Source: Dactylosporangium sp. AC04546 (GTDB lineage Bacteria; Actinomycetota; Actinomycetes; Mycobacteriales; Micromonosporaceae). Taken from it: a DNA stretch of 64,000 bases. This document shows positions 51,172 to 59,087 of the stretch, one piece after another. Each line of letters starts with the position of its first letter. The first letter of the stretch is position 1. Both the position numbers and the translations under genes were made by a program. The stretch is taken from the NCBI RefSeq assembly GCF_022095675.1, contig NZ_JAHYSG010000056.1:13638-77637 (forward strand), written 5' to 3'. Below the pieces are notes generated by a model, which saw only the letters and a list, made by a program, of their open reading frames with translations, searched no databases and was not told the origin of the DNA.

Positions 51172-52340
51172 TCAGGCGGCTGCCGTGGAGTCGTCGGTGA
51201 TCGTGAGAACCAGGGGCCCGCTCGGGATCGGCTGGCTCTGGGGGAAGTCGGGCATGCCGTAGTAGCTGGACAGGCCGCCGGCGTCGGTCAGCTGGAAGCC
51301 GACGGTGTACTCGCCTGGGCCCATGCCGCCCCACCAGGGCAGGTACGGGTACAGGGTGATGCTGCCGTCGGCGGCCTGACCGGTGCCGCCGACGGACTGG
51401 CTGACGACGTTGCCGGCGGCGTCGTAGATGTAGAGGGAGTAGCCGTTGATCGGTGCGGTCAGGATGTCGGCCTGGATGACCAGCTGTACCCAGGTCTGGC
51501 TCAGCTCGCTGAACGGGATCGAGCTCGGGTTCAGCGTCGCCGCGGTCACGACCGGCGGCGTGGTGTTTGGCACCCGCTGGATCGCGAGGCCGGGGTCCGG
51601 CGCGTTGTACAGCGCGCCGTAGACCGCGACGTTGGCCGCGCCGTCCACGACGGCCACACCGGTGACGGTGCAGCCCTGGGTGTTGGAGAAGGTGCGCACC
51701 GGGATCGAGATGGTGCCGTCGGCGTTGACGGTCGTCGCGCTGCCCCACTGCCTGCAGCCGCCCATGTCGAAGTCGACGTAGATCGCGGAGACGCCCTTCT
51801 TGGCGCCGGCGACCGACATGGTCAGGGTGCCCAGGACGTCCTCGCGCCAGTTGTTGACCGGGTTGGGGCTGATCGTGAACCCGCTCGCGCTGAGCGTCGC
51901 GTTCGACGTCACCGTCACGGACTGGGACTGCGGGTTCCTGAAGGTCGCCAGCGCGCCGGCGTTGTCGAACACGGTGATCGTGGCGACCCGCCAGTTACCG
52001 GCGGCGGAGCCGGCCGGCAGTGTCAGGGTGACCCCGCAGTAGAGGTTGTAGACGTCGCCGCCGCTGAAGCCGCCGCCGCAGGTGACCGCCGTGCTCGAGT
52101 CGGACTTCGTGTACTCGAACGGCGCGGTCACGCTCTGGCCGTCCGGCCCGGCCAGCTTCAGCGTGCCCTTCCAGAAGCCGGACTGCGCGTCGTTGATGGA
52201 GAAGGTGTACGTCACGTTGGCGCTGTGCCGCCGACGTAGACGTAGGGCCGCAGCGGCGACGTGTTCTGGTAGAGCCCGAGCGTTGTCGCCAACTGTCCGT
52301 CCCGCCGGACCAGAGCGACGATGACCGCCGAAACGGGCCC
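51172..52340 (-). pseudogene. Secreted Ig-like-domain protein, frameshifted and 5'-truncated
   Basis: The 3' ~347 codons (from about 52215) encode beta-rich, extracellular-looking sequence with Ig-like repeats, for example SVTVTSNATLSASGFTISPNPVNNW and GPGEYTVGFQLTDAGGLSSYYG. No signal peptide or ribosome site occurs at the only nearby start (GTG 52215). A second frame just upstream, ending at 52212, reads GLYQNTSPLRPYVYVGGTAP and would continue naturally into NVTYTFSIND after a one- or two-base frame correction. The gene therefore appears frameshifted and lacking its beginning. Confidence 0.6.
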
Positions 52341-52389
52341 ACACCGGGTGTACCGGCGCGGACGAGGGCGTACCAGGTCGACACAAGGG

Positions 52390-52656
52390 GGCGGCCAACC
52401 GCGGGCCGAGCGCCTGCTGGAGGCCGATGCCGACAGCGACCAGCGAGGCGCCCACTGCCACCAGCGGCACGTTGAGCAGCCAGGGCCGGTCGTCGATGCC
52501 GAGGTCACTGATGGCCTGGTCGATCGGGGAGTAGTCAGGCCGGAGCGGGCCGGCTGGCCGAGGTGCTCGCCGCCGAACCGGGGCGGGCGCCGACGACGTC
52601 GAGGCCCGCGCGGTCGCGAGTGCGCTGATGGGTGTCCATCGTGCCTTGCGGACCAT
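52390..52656 (-). pseudogene. DUF998-like membrane protein fragment
   Basis: LRPDYSPIDQAISDLGIDDRPWLLN followed by VPLVAVGASLVAVGIGLQQAL (about 52390-52550) looks like the N-terminal part of a DUF998 multispanning membrane protein. The rest of such a protein is absent, and upstream codons (MVRKARWTP...) are low-complexity. It lies directly before the truncated secreted-protein gene, suggesting a deletion junction between two genes. Confidence 0.45.
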
Positions 52657-52712
52657 CCCGCGGACCTCGGTCCCAGCGGCGCAGGCGGCTGAGTCCCGGG
52701 TAGGTTGCCCGC

Positions 52713-53588
52713 ATGGACCCCTGCCTGCGCCTTGCCCTGCTGGAGGCCGACTACGGGAACGACGTGGTCGGCGAGGCACGGGACCGTCCAATCGAGGAGC
52801 TCAAGGCCCGTTACGCCGAGCTGCTCGCGCTGGAGGTCTCGGCCGACGCCGACCGGGCCTGCTGGACCGACGAGGCGGACCTGTGTGACGCCCTGCCGGA
52901 CGGCGCCGACGGCAGGATCCGGGCACTGGCCGGCATCGACGGCTTCCCGGGGCTGCGCAACCTGTACCTCCGGGAATCCGAGGTCGACGACCTCGGACCA
53001 CTCACCGCGCTGCCCGGTCTGGAGCTGCTGTGGCTCGGTGTGCCGCCGGACGCGGATCTCACCCCGCTGCTCGCCTGCGACCGGCTCAAGCGGGTGCACA
53101 TCGCCTCCGCGGGCGTGCTGCACCCCTCGGGCCACGAGGTGCTCGCGGCGCTGGCCGCGCGCGGTGTCCAGGTGGACAACCTGCTTCCCGACCCGGTCGA
53201 GGCGGCGGCGCCGTTCGGCGATCCGATCCTGAAGCTGGCGGTGCTCGACACGCTGCAGCGCACGGTCGAGCTGCCGCCGACGTACTTCTTCGACGAGTTC
53301 GAGTTCGACGAGGACAACCTGGCCCGGCTGATGGCGGTCGCGATACCCCAGGCGGAGCTCGACACCGTCGAGACCCTCAGCTGGCTCGGGGGCGGGCACG
53401 CCACCGCGCACATGGTCTGGGCGCAGTGGGACGGCGAGTCCGACGAGTTCAGCGTCCGGTCGCTGGCGGGTGTGGAGGCGCTGCGCAACCTGCGGAAGCT
53501 GGCCCTCACCCCGCTTGCCCTGCTGCCTGAGCACCAGATCGCGCAGCTGCGGGGGCGTGGGATCACGGTCAGCGAGTGGCCGGGATGA
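52713..53588 (+). CDS. Leucine-rich-repeat-like hypothetical protein
   Basis: A 291-residue soluble acidic protein. LAGIDGFPGLRNLYLRESEVDDLGPLTALPGLELLWLGVPPDADLTPLLACDRLKRVHI (~70-135) has leucine-rich-repeat spacing. Another LRR-like unit occurs near the end (SLAGVEALRNLRKLALTPLALLPEHQIAQLRGRGI). The middle (~170-240) is acidic, with FDEFEFDEDNLARLM. Proteins of this look are often immunity or peptide-binding proteins, but no partner is evident. No signal peptide. Confidence 0.72.
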   Translation: MDPCLRLALLEADYGNDVVGEARDRPIEELKARYAELLALEVSADADRACWTDEADLCDALPDGADGRIRALAGIDGFPGLRNLYLRESEVDDLGPLTALPGLELLWLGVPPDADLTPLLACDRLKRVHIASAGVLHPSGHEVLAALAARGVQVDNLLPDPVEAAAPFGDPILKLAVLDTLQRTVELPPTYFFDEFEFDEDNLARLMAVAIPQAELDTVETLSWLGGGHATAHMVWAQWDGESDEFSVRSLAGVEALRNLRKLALTPLALLPEHQIAQLRGRGITVSEWPG

Positions 53589-53660
53589 CGGCGCCCCTCA
53601 CCGGGCCGGCGGACGCGTCGGACCAGGGCTGACCGGGGCCGGTCGAGGGGTTCTGCGCGA

Positions 53661-53702
53661 GCCGCCCCGCCGCCGCTACGTGTAGCGGGGCGGCGGGGCG
53701 GC
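53661..53702. terminator. Large GC hairpin between convergent genes
   Basis: GCCGCCCCGCCGCCGCTA (53661-53678) pairs, with one small bulge, with 53682-53701 (TAGCGGGGCGGCGGGGCGGC) around CGT. It serves the plus-strand LRR-like gene and/or the minus-strand esterase. No T-tract. Confidence 0.65.
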
Positions 53703-53709
53703 CGCCAGA

Positions 53710-55779
53710 TCATCCGGTGAACACGTCGCCGTTTCCAGGGCCGTTGCTGGCGTAGGTCAGCCCGCTGATCAGGACGGTCCCGTCCGCGGCGGCCGCGGCG
53801 TAGAGGTTGGGTTCAGCGAATGGGTCCAGGCCGTCGTCGTGAACCGAGCCGAACTGCCCGGTGGCGAGCGTCTTGCCCTTCGCCGACAGCCGGACGGTCA
53901 GCACATCGGCGCCGCCGGCCGGCACGGTCACCCGGCCGCGGGTGTACCCGACCAGTTCGACACCGCCGTCCGGCAGCGCCACGGCCGCCGCACCACCGTC
54001 GGTCGCGCCGGTGTCGACCGTGCTGGTCCAGCGCTGCTGCCCGCCATTGGTGTACGCGGCGGCGATCAGATCGCTGCCCGCTGATCCGGTCACCACGGCG
54101 AGCCCGCCGGTGGTGACGGCGACGCCGTTGAGCCGGTCGTCGCCTCCGCCGCCGAGCGCTGTCACCCAGGACAGCGCCCCAGCGTCGGTGTACCGCGCGA
54201 GCCAGCCGTCGTACCCGCCGAGTGCCTGCGTCCCGGGCAGGGCCGCGCCGGCGGTACCCACGACGTAGGCGCCGGTGGCGTCGGCCGCCACGCCGAATGC
54301 CTTGTCCTCGCCGGTACCGCCGAGCTGGCGCACCCAGGAGAGCTGGCCGGTGGCGGAGACGCGGGCCAGGAAGGCGTCCTTGTCGCTGGCGTTGGCGCCG
54401 CCGAGCGCTCCCTTGGTGTAGCCGGTGACGTAAGCGCCGCCGTCCGGGGCGGCCGCGAGGCCGTAGCCGCGATCCGCCGCGTCCGCGACGCCGAACTGCG
54501 TGATCCACTGGACCGCGCCGGCCGCGTCGAGGCGCACCACGAACGCGTCGTCGGTGCTCGTGCCTGGGTGCCGACCGTCGAGGTCGCCCTTGGTGTAGCC
54601 GGCGGCGAGCACACCGCCGTCCGGCAGCGTGACCACGCCGTACAGCCGCTCGTCCGCGGCGGTGCCGAGCTGGGTGGTCCAGGCAGTCGTGCCGTCAGCG
54701 TTGCGGCGGGTCACGACCGCGTCCAATTTGCCGTGGTACTGACGGCCGCCGAACGACCCGCTGGCTGCGAATCCAGTGATGACCGAACCGTCCGGGCCGG
54801 GCGCGACGCCGCCGGCCCAGTCGGCGCCCGCCGTCCCGACGGGTGCCGCCGGCAGGCCCTGCGGCGCGACGGTGCTCAGCAGCGGGCCGAGGTCCGCCAT
54901 GCCCGCGGCGAATGCCGGGCCCCAGACGTCCCAGCCGTGGCCGCCGTTGAGGATGCGCATCTCGGCCGAGATCCCGGGGACCCGCCGGGCGGCGTTGTAC
55001 AGCGCCTCGGCCTCGAAGTCCAGGTCGTGGTGGGCGTCGGCGGGGTCGGGGTTGGCCCACTCGTCGTCGCCGACCGCGATGAACAGCCGCACCGGCAGGT
55101 CAGCGTCGACGCGTGGCAGCAGCGCCGGGTAGTTCAGCTCCTGATAGACCGCGTCGGAGAAGGTCGCGGCGCCGTCGCCGAACGCGCCGAACTCCCGGGT
55201 GGACGAGTCGGCCGGCGGCAGCGGGGTGTAGACGGCCGGGCTGAGGACCAATGCCGACCCGAACAGATCCTGGTGGGCGAGAGCGAAGCGCAGCGCGCCC
55301 GCACCGCCCATCGAGTAGCCGCCGACCAGGCGAGCCTGGCGGATCGGTGCGGTGCGGTACTTCGCGTCCACGGCGTTGACCAGGTCGCGGGTCAGCGCCG
55401 TCTCGACCGGCCAGCCGCTGTCGTAGCGCGAGTCGACGTACCAGTTGCCCCGCTCGTTCCACGGCGCGTCCGGCAGGATCGCGATGACCGGCGGGATCGT
55501 CTTCTGCTGGATCAGCTGGTCCAGTGTGGACTTCACCTGCGTCCAAGCGGCCATCGTGTCGCCTCGGCCGTGCAGCAGGTACAGCACCGGGTAGCGATTG
55601 GTGCTGGTGTCGTACCCGTAGGGCAGGTAGGCGGTGTAGGCGATCTGCTCCGCCAGCGCCGGACTGTCCGCCGCCGCGGTGACGAGGGTGCCGGGTTGGG
55701 TGCGGCTCGCCTCGGCGGTTCCGACGCTGCCCACGGCGAGCAAAAGTACCGAGAGTACGGGGATGAGGAAACGCTTCAA
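53710..55779 (-). CDS. Secreted esterase fused to a beta-propeller-like domain
   Basis: A 689-residue exported protein. The signal peptide is ~1-24 (MKRFLIPVLSVLLLAVGSVGTAEA). An esterase D-type alpha/beta hydrolase follows (~40-300) with YPVLYLLHGRGD, nucleophile elbow GGYSMGGAG (S156) and a catalytic His in NGGHGWDVW. From ~320 there are six or so ~50-residue blades of the SBBP type (DERLYGVVTLPDGGVLAAGYTKG, DRGYGLAAAPDGGAYVTGYTKG, DKAFGVAADATGAYVVG). The start is TTG 55779 with GAGGAG upstream. A perfect LacI-type operator sits 17 bp before the start. Likely a deacetylase of plant polysaccharides. Confidence 0.88.
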   Translation of the reverse strand: MKRFLIPVLSVLLLAVGSVGTAEASRTQPGTLVTAAADSPALAEQIAYTAYLPYGYDTSTNRYPVLYLLHGRGDTMAAWTQVKSTLDQLIQQKTIPPVIAILPDAPWNERGNWYVDSRYDSGWPVETALTRDLVNAVDAKYRTAPIRQARLVGGYSMGGAGALRFALAHQDLFGSALVLSPAVYTPLPPADSSTREFGAFGDGAATFSDAVYQELNYPALLPRVDADLPVRLFIAVGDDEWANPDPADAHHDLDFEAEALYNAARRVPGISAEMRILNGGHGWDVWGPAFAAGMADLGPLLSTVAPQGLPAAPVGTAGADWAGGVAPGPDGSVITGFAASGSFGGRQYHGKLDAVVTRRNADGTTAWTTQLGTAADERLYGVVTLPDGGVLAAGYTKGDLDGRHPGTSTDDAFVVRLDAAGAVQWITQFGVADAADRGYGLAAAPDGGAYVTGYTKGALGGANASDKDAFLARVSATGQLSWVRQLGGTGEDKAFGVAADATGAYVVGTAGAALPGTQALGGYDGWLARYTDAGALSWVTALGGGGDDRLNGVAVTTGGLAVVTGSAGSDLIAAAYTNGGQQRWTSTVDTGATDGGAAAVALPDGGVELVGYTRGRVTVPAGGADVLTVRLSAKGKTLATGQFGSVHDDGLDPFAEPNLYAAAAADGTVLISGLTYASNGPGNGDVFTG

Positions 55780-55795
55780 GGGGGCTCCTCAGCGA

Positions 55796-55811
55796 CTGTA
55801 AACGTTTACAG
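55796..55811. promoter_or_regulatory. LacI-family operator upstream of the esterase gene
   Basis: CTGTAAACGTTTACAG is a perfect 16-bp palindrome with the central CG typical of LacI/GalR-family operators. It lies 17 bp upstream of the TTG start, where a repressor would block transcription. No LacI-family gene is present in the window. Confidence 0.8.
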
Positions 55812-56405
55812 CGTCGCCGTGCGAAATGGCGGCTGATGACGGGATCGTGTCCGGCGAGTGTCGTCTTCGTGATGATCGCTGTCAAGTCGCGAGCCGCTGT
55901 TGATACGTGTGCTGCCGAGGGTGGTGCTGTGCTGCGTCCGCCCCGCGGTGGTGGGATGTAGGTGGACGCGAACGTCGAGACCGGTGGGTCGGCGTGCCAC
56001 GGCCGTGCTGCGGGAGGCGGTGGTTCCCGGTGGGAGCCACCTGTGTCACGCCGACCCCGTACCCACGTCTATCAGTGATTTCCGTCGATATATTGCCGTG
56101 GGTGGATGTTCCCCGAATCGTGCGCCGCGTCCAGCCGGACGGCCCACCCGTTCCGGGTTTGGGCGCCGGCGGGCGGGTTTCCAACACCCCGTAACCCTGC
56201 CCGCCGACTGTGGCGACACGCCGTTGGGTCACCACCGGTGCCGGGGCGGGCGGATCAGAAAAGCGCTGCCCGGCCCGGCGGCGACCTGGCTACCCGCACG
56301 TGCATGTGCAAACCGGGCGGAGTGAGGAATGGCCGAATGGCTGAGTCACTCCGGGAGCAATGGTCGACGGGCAACACCGGTCAGCTCGGAGTGGCCCGCT
56401 TGGCG
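55812..56405. other. 594-bp intergenic region
   Basis: No gene can be supported here. Several overlapping open frames of 64-141 codons exist in all frames but have arginine/proline-rich composition expected from random GC-rich DNA. The promoter of the esterase gene should lie near 55812-55850. Confidence 0.5.
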
Positions 56406-56915
56406 TCAAGCGGAAGGTTGCCGGAACTCGGCCGGGTACTGCACCTGCCAGCGGTCGTCGCACAGGCAGAGGACGGTCACGTTCTTGTGCCGCCCGGGCA
56501 GCAGCACGAATGGGCCCCCGGTGGACCGGACGTCGCTGTGCCAGATCCGCGCCGCGTCGTCGGAGTCGAAGTCCACGGCCGTCCGGTGGATCGTCGCCGA
56601 GGCGAGCACCGCACGCTCCTCGACGGTCAGGCTTCCGTGCAGGGCCGTGACCGCCGCCGGGCAGGAGGCGGCGCCCAGCTCGTTCGTGAGGTCTCGGGCG
56701 GCGGTGACGATCATCAACCCGCAGGCGCGCGCGCCGTCGCCATCGGCCAGGGCCCCGGTCCAAGCCTCGAAGACCTCCACGACACCCTCGACTCCGGCGG
56801 TCCTGCCGAGGTCCCCGACGGCCGGTTCACCGCAACCCGCCAGCGCCATGGTCATCACCGTGACCAGGGCCGACCCCATTCGACGCGGGGCGGCGCTCGT
56901 CAGGGTTCGTCTCAT
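56406..56915 (-). CDS. Hypothetical lipoprotein
   Basis: A 169-residue protein with a lipoprotein signal: basic start, hydrophobic SALVTVMTMALAGC, lipobox LAGC at ~25-28. The mature part includes GVVEVFEAWTGALADGDGARACGLMIVTAARDLTNELGAASCPAAVTALHGSL. It is similar in style to small actinobacterial lipoproteins with a cystatin/NTF2-like fold and two cysteines. No clear ribosome site precedes ATG 56915. Function unknown. Confidence 0.7.
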   Translation of the reverse strand: MRRTLTSAAPRRMGSALVTVMTMALAGCGEPAVGDLGRTAGVEGVVEVFEAWTGALADGDGARACGLMIVTAARDLTNELGAASCPAAVTALHGSLTVEERAVLASATIHRTAVDFDSDDAARIWHSDVRSTGGPFVLLPGRHKNVTVLCLCDDRWQVQYPAEFRQPSA

Positions 56916-56978
56916 GCTGGGAGCTTGCCTCAGGGTGCTTGCAGTTCGCGTGCATCAGCAGCGGTGTCGGCGGCGCGG

Positions 56979-57161
56979 TCATCCGTCGGTGGTCGGAGCG
57001 TCGGCGAGGAGGCGGTGTGCCGACTGTGCGAGCGAGCACGGGAACGGGACCAGCCGTGCCCATGAGCCCAGGCAGCCTTCGCAGATGCCGTCCCGCTCGG
57101 TGTGCTTCTCGAGGAGTGCCAGGGCCTCGCTCCGGGTTTCGGGTGGCCTGTAGTCCTTCAT
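56979..57161 (-). CDS. Small CxxC protein
   Basis: A 60-residue protein, MKDYRPPETRSEALALLEKHTERDGICEGCLGSW..., with CEGC followed by PFPCSLAQSAHRLLAD. AAGGA precedes ATG 57161. Small proteins of this pattern (Y-PPxT-EAL-LL--H, Cys cluster, PC---) recur in Micromonosporaceae, possibly zinc-binding. Function unknown. Confidence 0.65.
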   Translation of the reverse strand: MKDYRPPETRSEALALLEKHTERDGICEGCLGSWARLVPFPCSLAQSAHRLLADAPTTDG

Positions 57162-57424
57162 GGCGGTCCTTGGGCCGCTGCGTACGCAGCCGGTTGTCGG
57201 GCCGCGCCTCCAAATACGATCACCACGTTCCCCCCGCCTGGGATGTGTCTCTGGGTGAACGGGCGTGCGTCGGCCCGGTCGGGTTACACCGGTCGGCGGG
57301 ACTGTCGGGAAGCTGTCAGATCTCCCAGGTGGCCTCATACGCGCAGGGTGAGGCTGAGGGGTGAACCTGCTTTTCACCCTGGGTGAGATCATCGGCGTAC
57401 GGCAATGGTCGCTACCGTCGGCGC

Positions 57425-57562
57425 ATGCCGCCCGACACATTGTTGATGATGCTCGTCGCATGGGCACGGACGTCCGGCCGCGGTGACGTCGAGCGCCGCG
57501 ACGCGGACACCCGGCCGCACCCGAGCCGGCGGGCCGCGGTGGAGACGGCGGCCCGCGAATGA
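57425..57562 (+). CDS. Small ORF coupled to the second ricin-lectin gene
   Basis: A 45-codon frame, MPPDTLLMMLVAWARTSGRG... ending AAVETAARE, whose TGA overlaps the ATG of the next gene (ATGA). No Shine-Dalgarno is seen, but TACCGT about 7 bases before the ATG could be a -10 for a leaderless transcript. It may be a coupling leader or chance. Confidence 0.35.
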   Translation: MPPDTLLMMLVAWARTSGRGDVERRDADTRPHPSRRAAVETAARE

Positions 57563-58524
57563 CGTCCCCCGACCTGACGGAGCTGGGCACGGCCGCCCCG
57601 GGGCCGGAGATCGACGACGAGCCGCTGCTGGTACGTCCCTACGTGCGCCTTCGTGAGCACGCGGAACGCCCCGCGGACGAAGGCGTGAGCGGCCCGCCAC
57701 CGTCGGCCGGTCAACCCGAGTCTCACGACCGGCCCGCGGCGACGCCCGACCGCACCGGCCCGGCCCGCTCAGGCAGGCGGATCGGCTCGGCCCTGACGAG
57801 GCATGCCTCAGCGGTGCACCGCAGCCGGCGTCACCTGCTCGCCGTCGGCTCGGGCACGCTGATCCTGTTGCTGGGCACCACCGCACTTGTCCTCGCCTTC
57901 GGCGACCAGCCGGCGGCTCCAGCCGCAGACGTGGGCGGGGCCGCGGCACCGAAGGGCAGCCACTTCGCCACAGGCACCGTGCCGGCCCCACCGCCGTCGC
58001 CGGTATCGAACCCGCCGTCGACGGCCGGAGCGTCCGGGCCGCCGCCCGGATCCGTGCTGCCATCCGGATCCGTGCTGCCACCCCGGCCATCCGGCGGCAC
58101 CCAGCCGAGCGTTCCCGCTGTGCTCGACGAGCAGCCAACACCGTTGCAGCCACCGCCGGCCGACCCTCGCACCGGCCGGATCACCGCCGTCTCCGGGCTG
58201 TGCCTCGACGGCGCCGGCGGCCCGCGCGCCGACCGGATCCGCCGGTGGGACTGCGACGGCAGCTCGGGTCAGAGCTGGACCGTGGCGGGCGACGGCACCA
58301 TCCAGACCCTGGGCCGATGCCTGCAGGCGGCAGGCGGCCAGGTCACCCTGCAGACCTGCGACGGCGGCCCCGCCCAGCAATGGCGGTCAGGGTCGGCGGA
58401 CTCGCTGGTCAACCCGGCGTCGGGGCTGTGCCTCAGCGGGCCGGACGACGACGCCAGCAGCAGGGGCTCGCAGCGCATGGCGGCCTGCAACCGGTCCGAC
58501 GCGCAACGATGGACCTTGCCGTGA
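57559..58524 (+). CDS. Membrane-anchored ricin-type lectin protein (paralogue)
   Basis: A 321-residue type II membrane protein paralogous to that at 50082. The cytoplasmic part includes PLLVRPYVRLREHAE, the transmembrane helix is ~93-113 (LLAVGSGTLILLLGTTALVLAF), and a Pro/Ser spacer follows with a duplicated GSVLP unit. The ricin-type half begins DPRTGRITAVSGLCLDGAGG and ends SDAQRWTLP. The two proteins share ends and the VRPY/RTGRIT landmarks. No extracellular enzyme domain is attached, so it may be a surface lectin or sensor. It ends 4 bp from the convergent immunity candidate. Confidence 0.82.
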   Translation: MTSPDLTELGTAAPGPEIDDEPLLVRPYVRLREHAERPADEGVSGPPPSAGQPESHDRPAATPDRTGPARSGRRIGSALTRHASAVHRSRRHLLAVGSGTLILLLGTTALVLAFGDQPAAPAADVGGAAAPKGSHFATGTVPAPPPSPVSNPPSTAGASGPPPGSVLPSGSVLPPRPSGGTQPSVPAVLDEQPTPLQPPPADPRTGRITAVSGLCLDGAGGPRADRIRRWDCDGSSGQSWTVAGDGTIQTLGRCLQAAGGQVTLQTCDGGPAQQWRSGSADSLVNPASGLCLSGPDDDASSRGSQRMAACNRSDAQRWTLP

Positions 58525-58528
58525 GCCG

Positions 58529-59032
58529 CTAGTAGGGCAGGGCGATGTCGCGGCGGTGGGCGAAGTCTCGGTGGGCGGTGATGACTGCCCGCAGCCACCT
58601 GGCGGCCATCTCGTCGGCCCGCTGCGGGTCCGCCATCTGGACGTAGAAGAGCTCGTGGTCGGCGTGGTCGACCGCTTCGACGCCCGGCTGGGCCTCCAGC
58701 GCCTCCTGGATCAGGTCGGCGGGGAAGTACTCCTCGTCGGTCTGGACGATGAGTTTCACCGCGTCGCGGAACGTCAGCCACCAGCGGTGGCCGTCCGCCG
58801 TGCCCACGCGGAGCTGCATGCAGAGGTCTTCGCGCGTCTGGGCGAACGCCTCCCGCATCTGCGGGTCGTCCGCGCAGATCGCGGACAGGACCTGCGGGGT
58901 CTCGGCGACGGCCGCGGCCACCACGGGGAACGCGGCCAGCTGGCCCACCAGGTAGCTGACCCGGCGCGGGTCGCCGGTGGTGTCAGACGACTCGATGCCG
59001 GGCACCGCGTAGGCGGGCAGTGGAGATGTCAT
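58529..59032 (-). CDS. Candidate immunity protein for the adjacent polymorphic toxin
   Basis: A 167-residue cytoplasmic protein with no signal peptide. It has acidic helices (SAICADDPQMREAFAQTREDL), a GHRWWLTFRDAVKLIVQTDEEYFP strand region and an ending WLRAVITAHRDFAHRRDIALPY. It follows the large secreted toxin on the same strand, the standard place for an immunity gene. GAGG lies 5 bases before ATG 59032. A strong terminator separates the two genes, so its expression may be independent or attenuated. No family recognised; the role is inferred from position. Confidence 0.6.
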   Translation of the reverse strand: MTSPLPAYAVPGIESSDTTGDPRRVSYLVGQLAAFPVVAAAVAETPQVLSAICADDPQMREAFAQTREDLCMQLRVGTADGHRWWLTFRDAVKLIVQTDEEYFPADLIQEALEAQPGVEAVDHADHELFYVQMADPQRADEMAARWLRAVITAHRDFAHRRDIALPY

Positions 59033-59044
59033 CGGTTCCTCGGG

Positions 59045-59078
59045 AAAAAAGGGGGGCCGGGCCGAACGCCCGGCCCCC
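59045..59078 (-). terminator. Intrinsic terminator between toxin and immunity genes
   Basis: On the minus strand an 11-bp GC stem (59078-59068 with 59062-59052, 5-base loop) is followed by an extra C (59051) and then TTTTTT (59050-59045). It ends only 12 bases before the ATG of the downstream gene. It is a textbook rho-independent terminator, rare in this genome. Confidence 0.88.
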
Positions 59079-59087
59079 GGCGAATGG

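Noticed and set aside
55900..56325. Plus-strand open frame of 141 codons
   Set aside because: Composition is random-like, there is no ribosome site, and it overlaps several equally long frames.
56330..56400. tRNA-like phrase GGCCGAATGGCTGAGTCACTCC
   Set aside because: It resembles the 5' half of a class II tRNA, but no anticodon arm or 3' acceptor strand follows.
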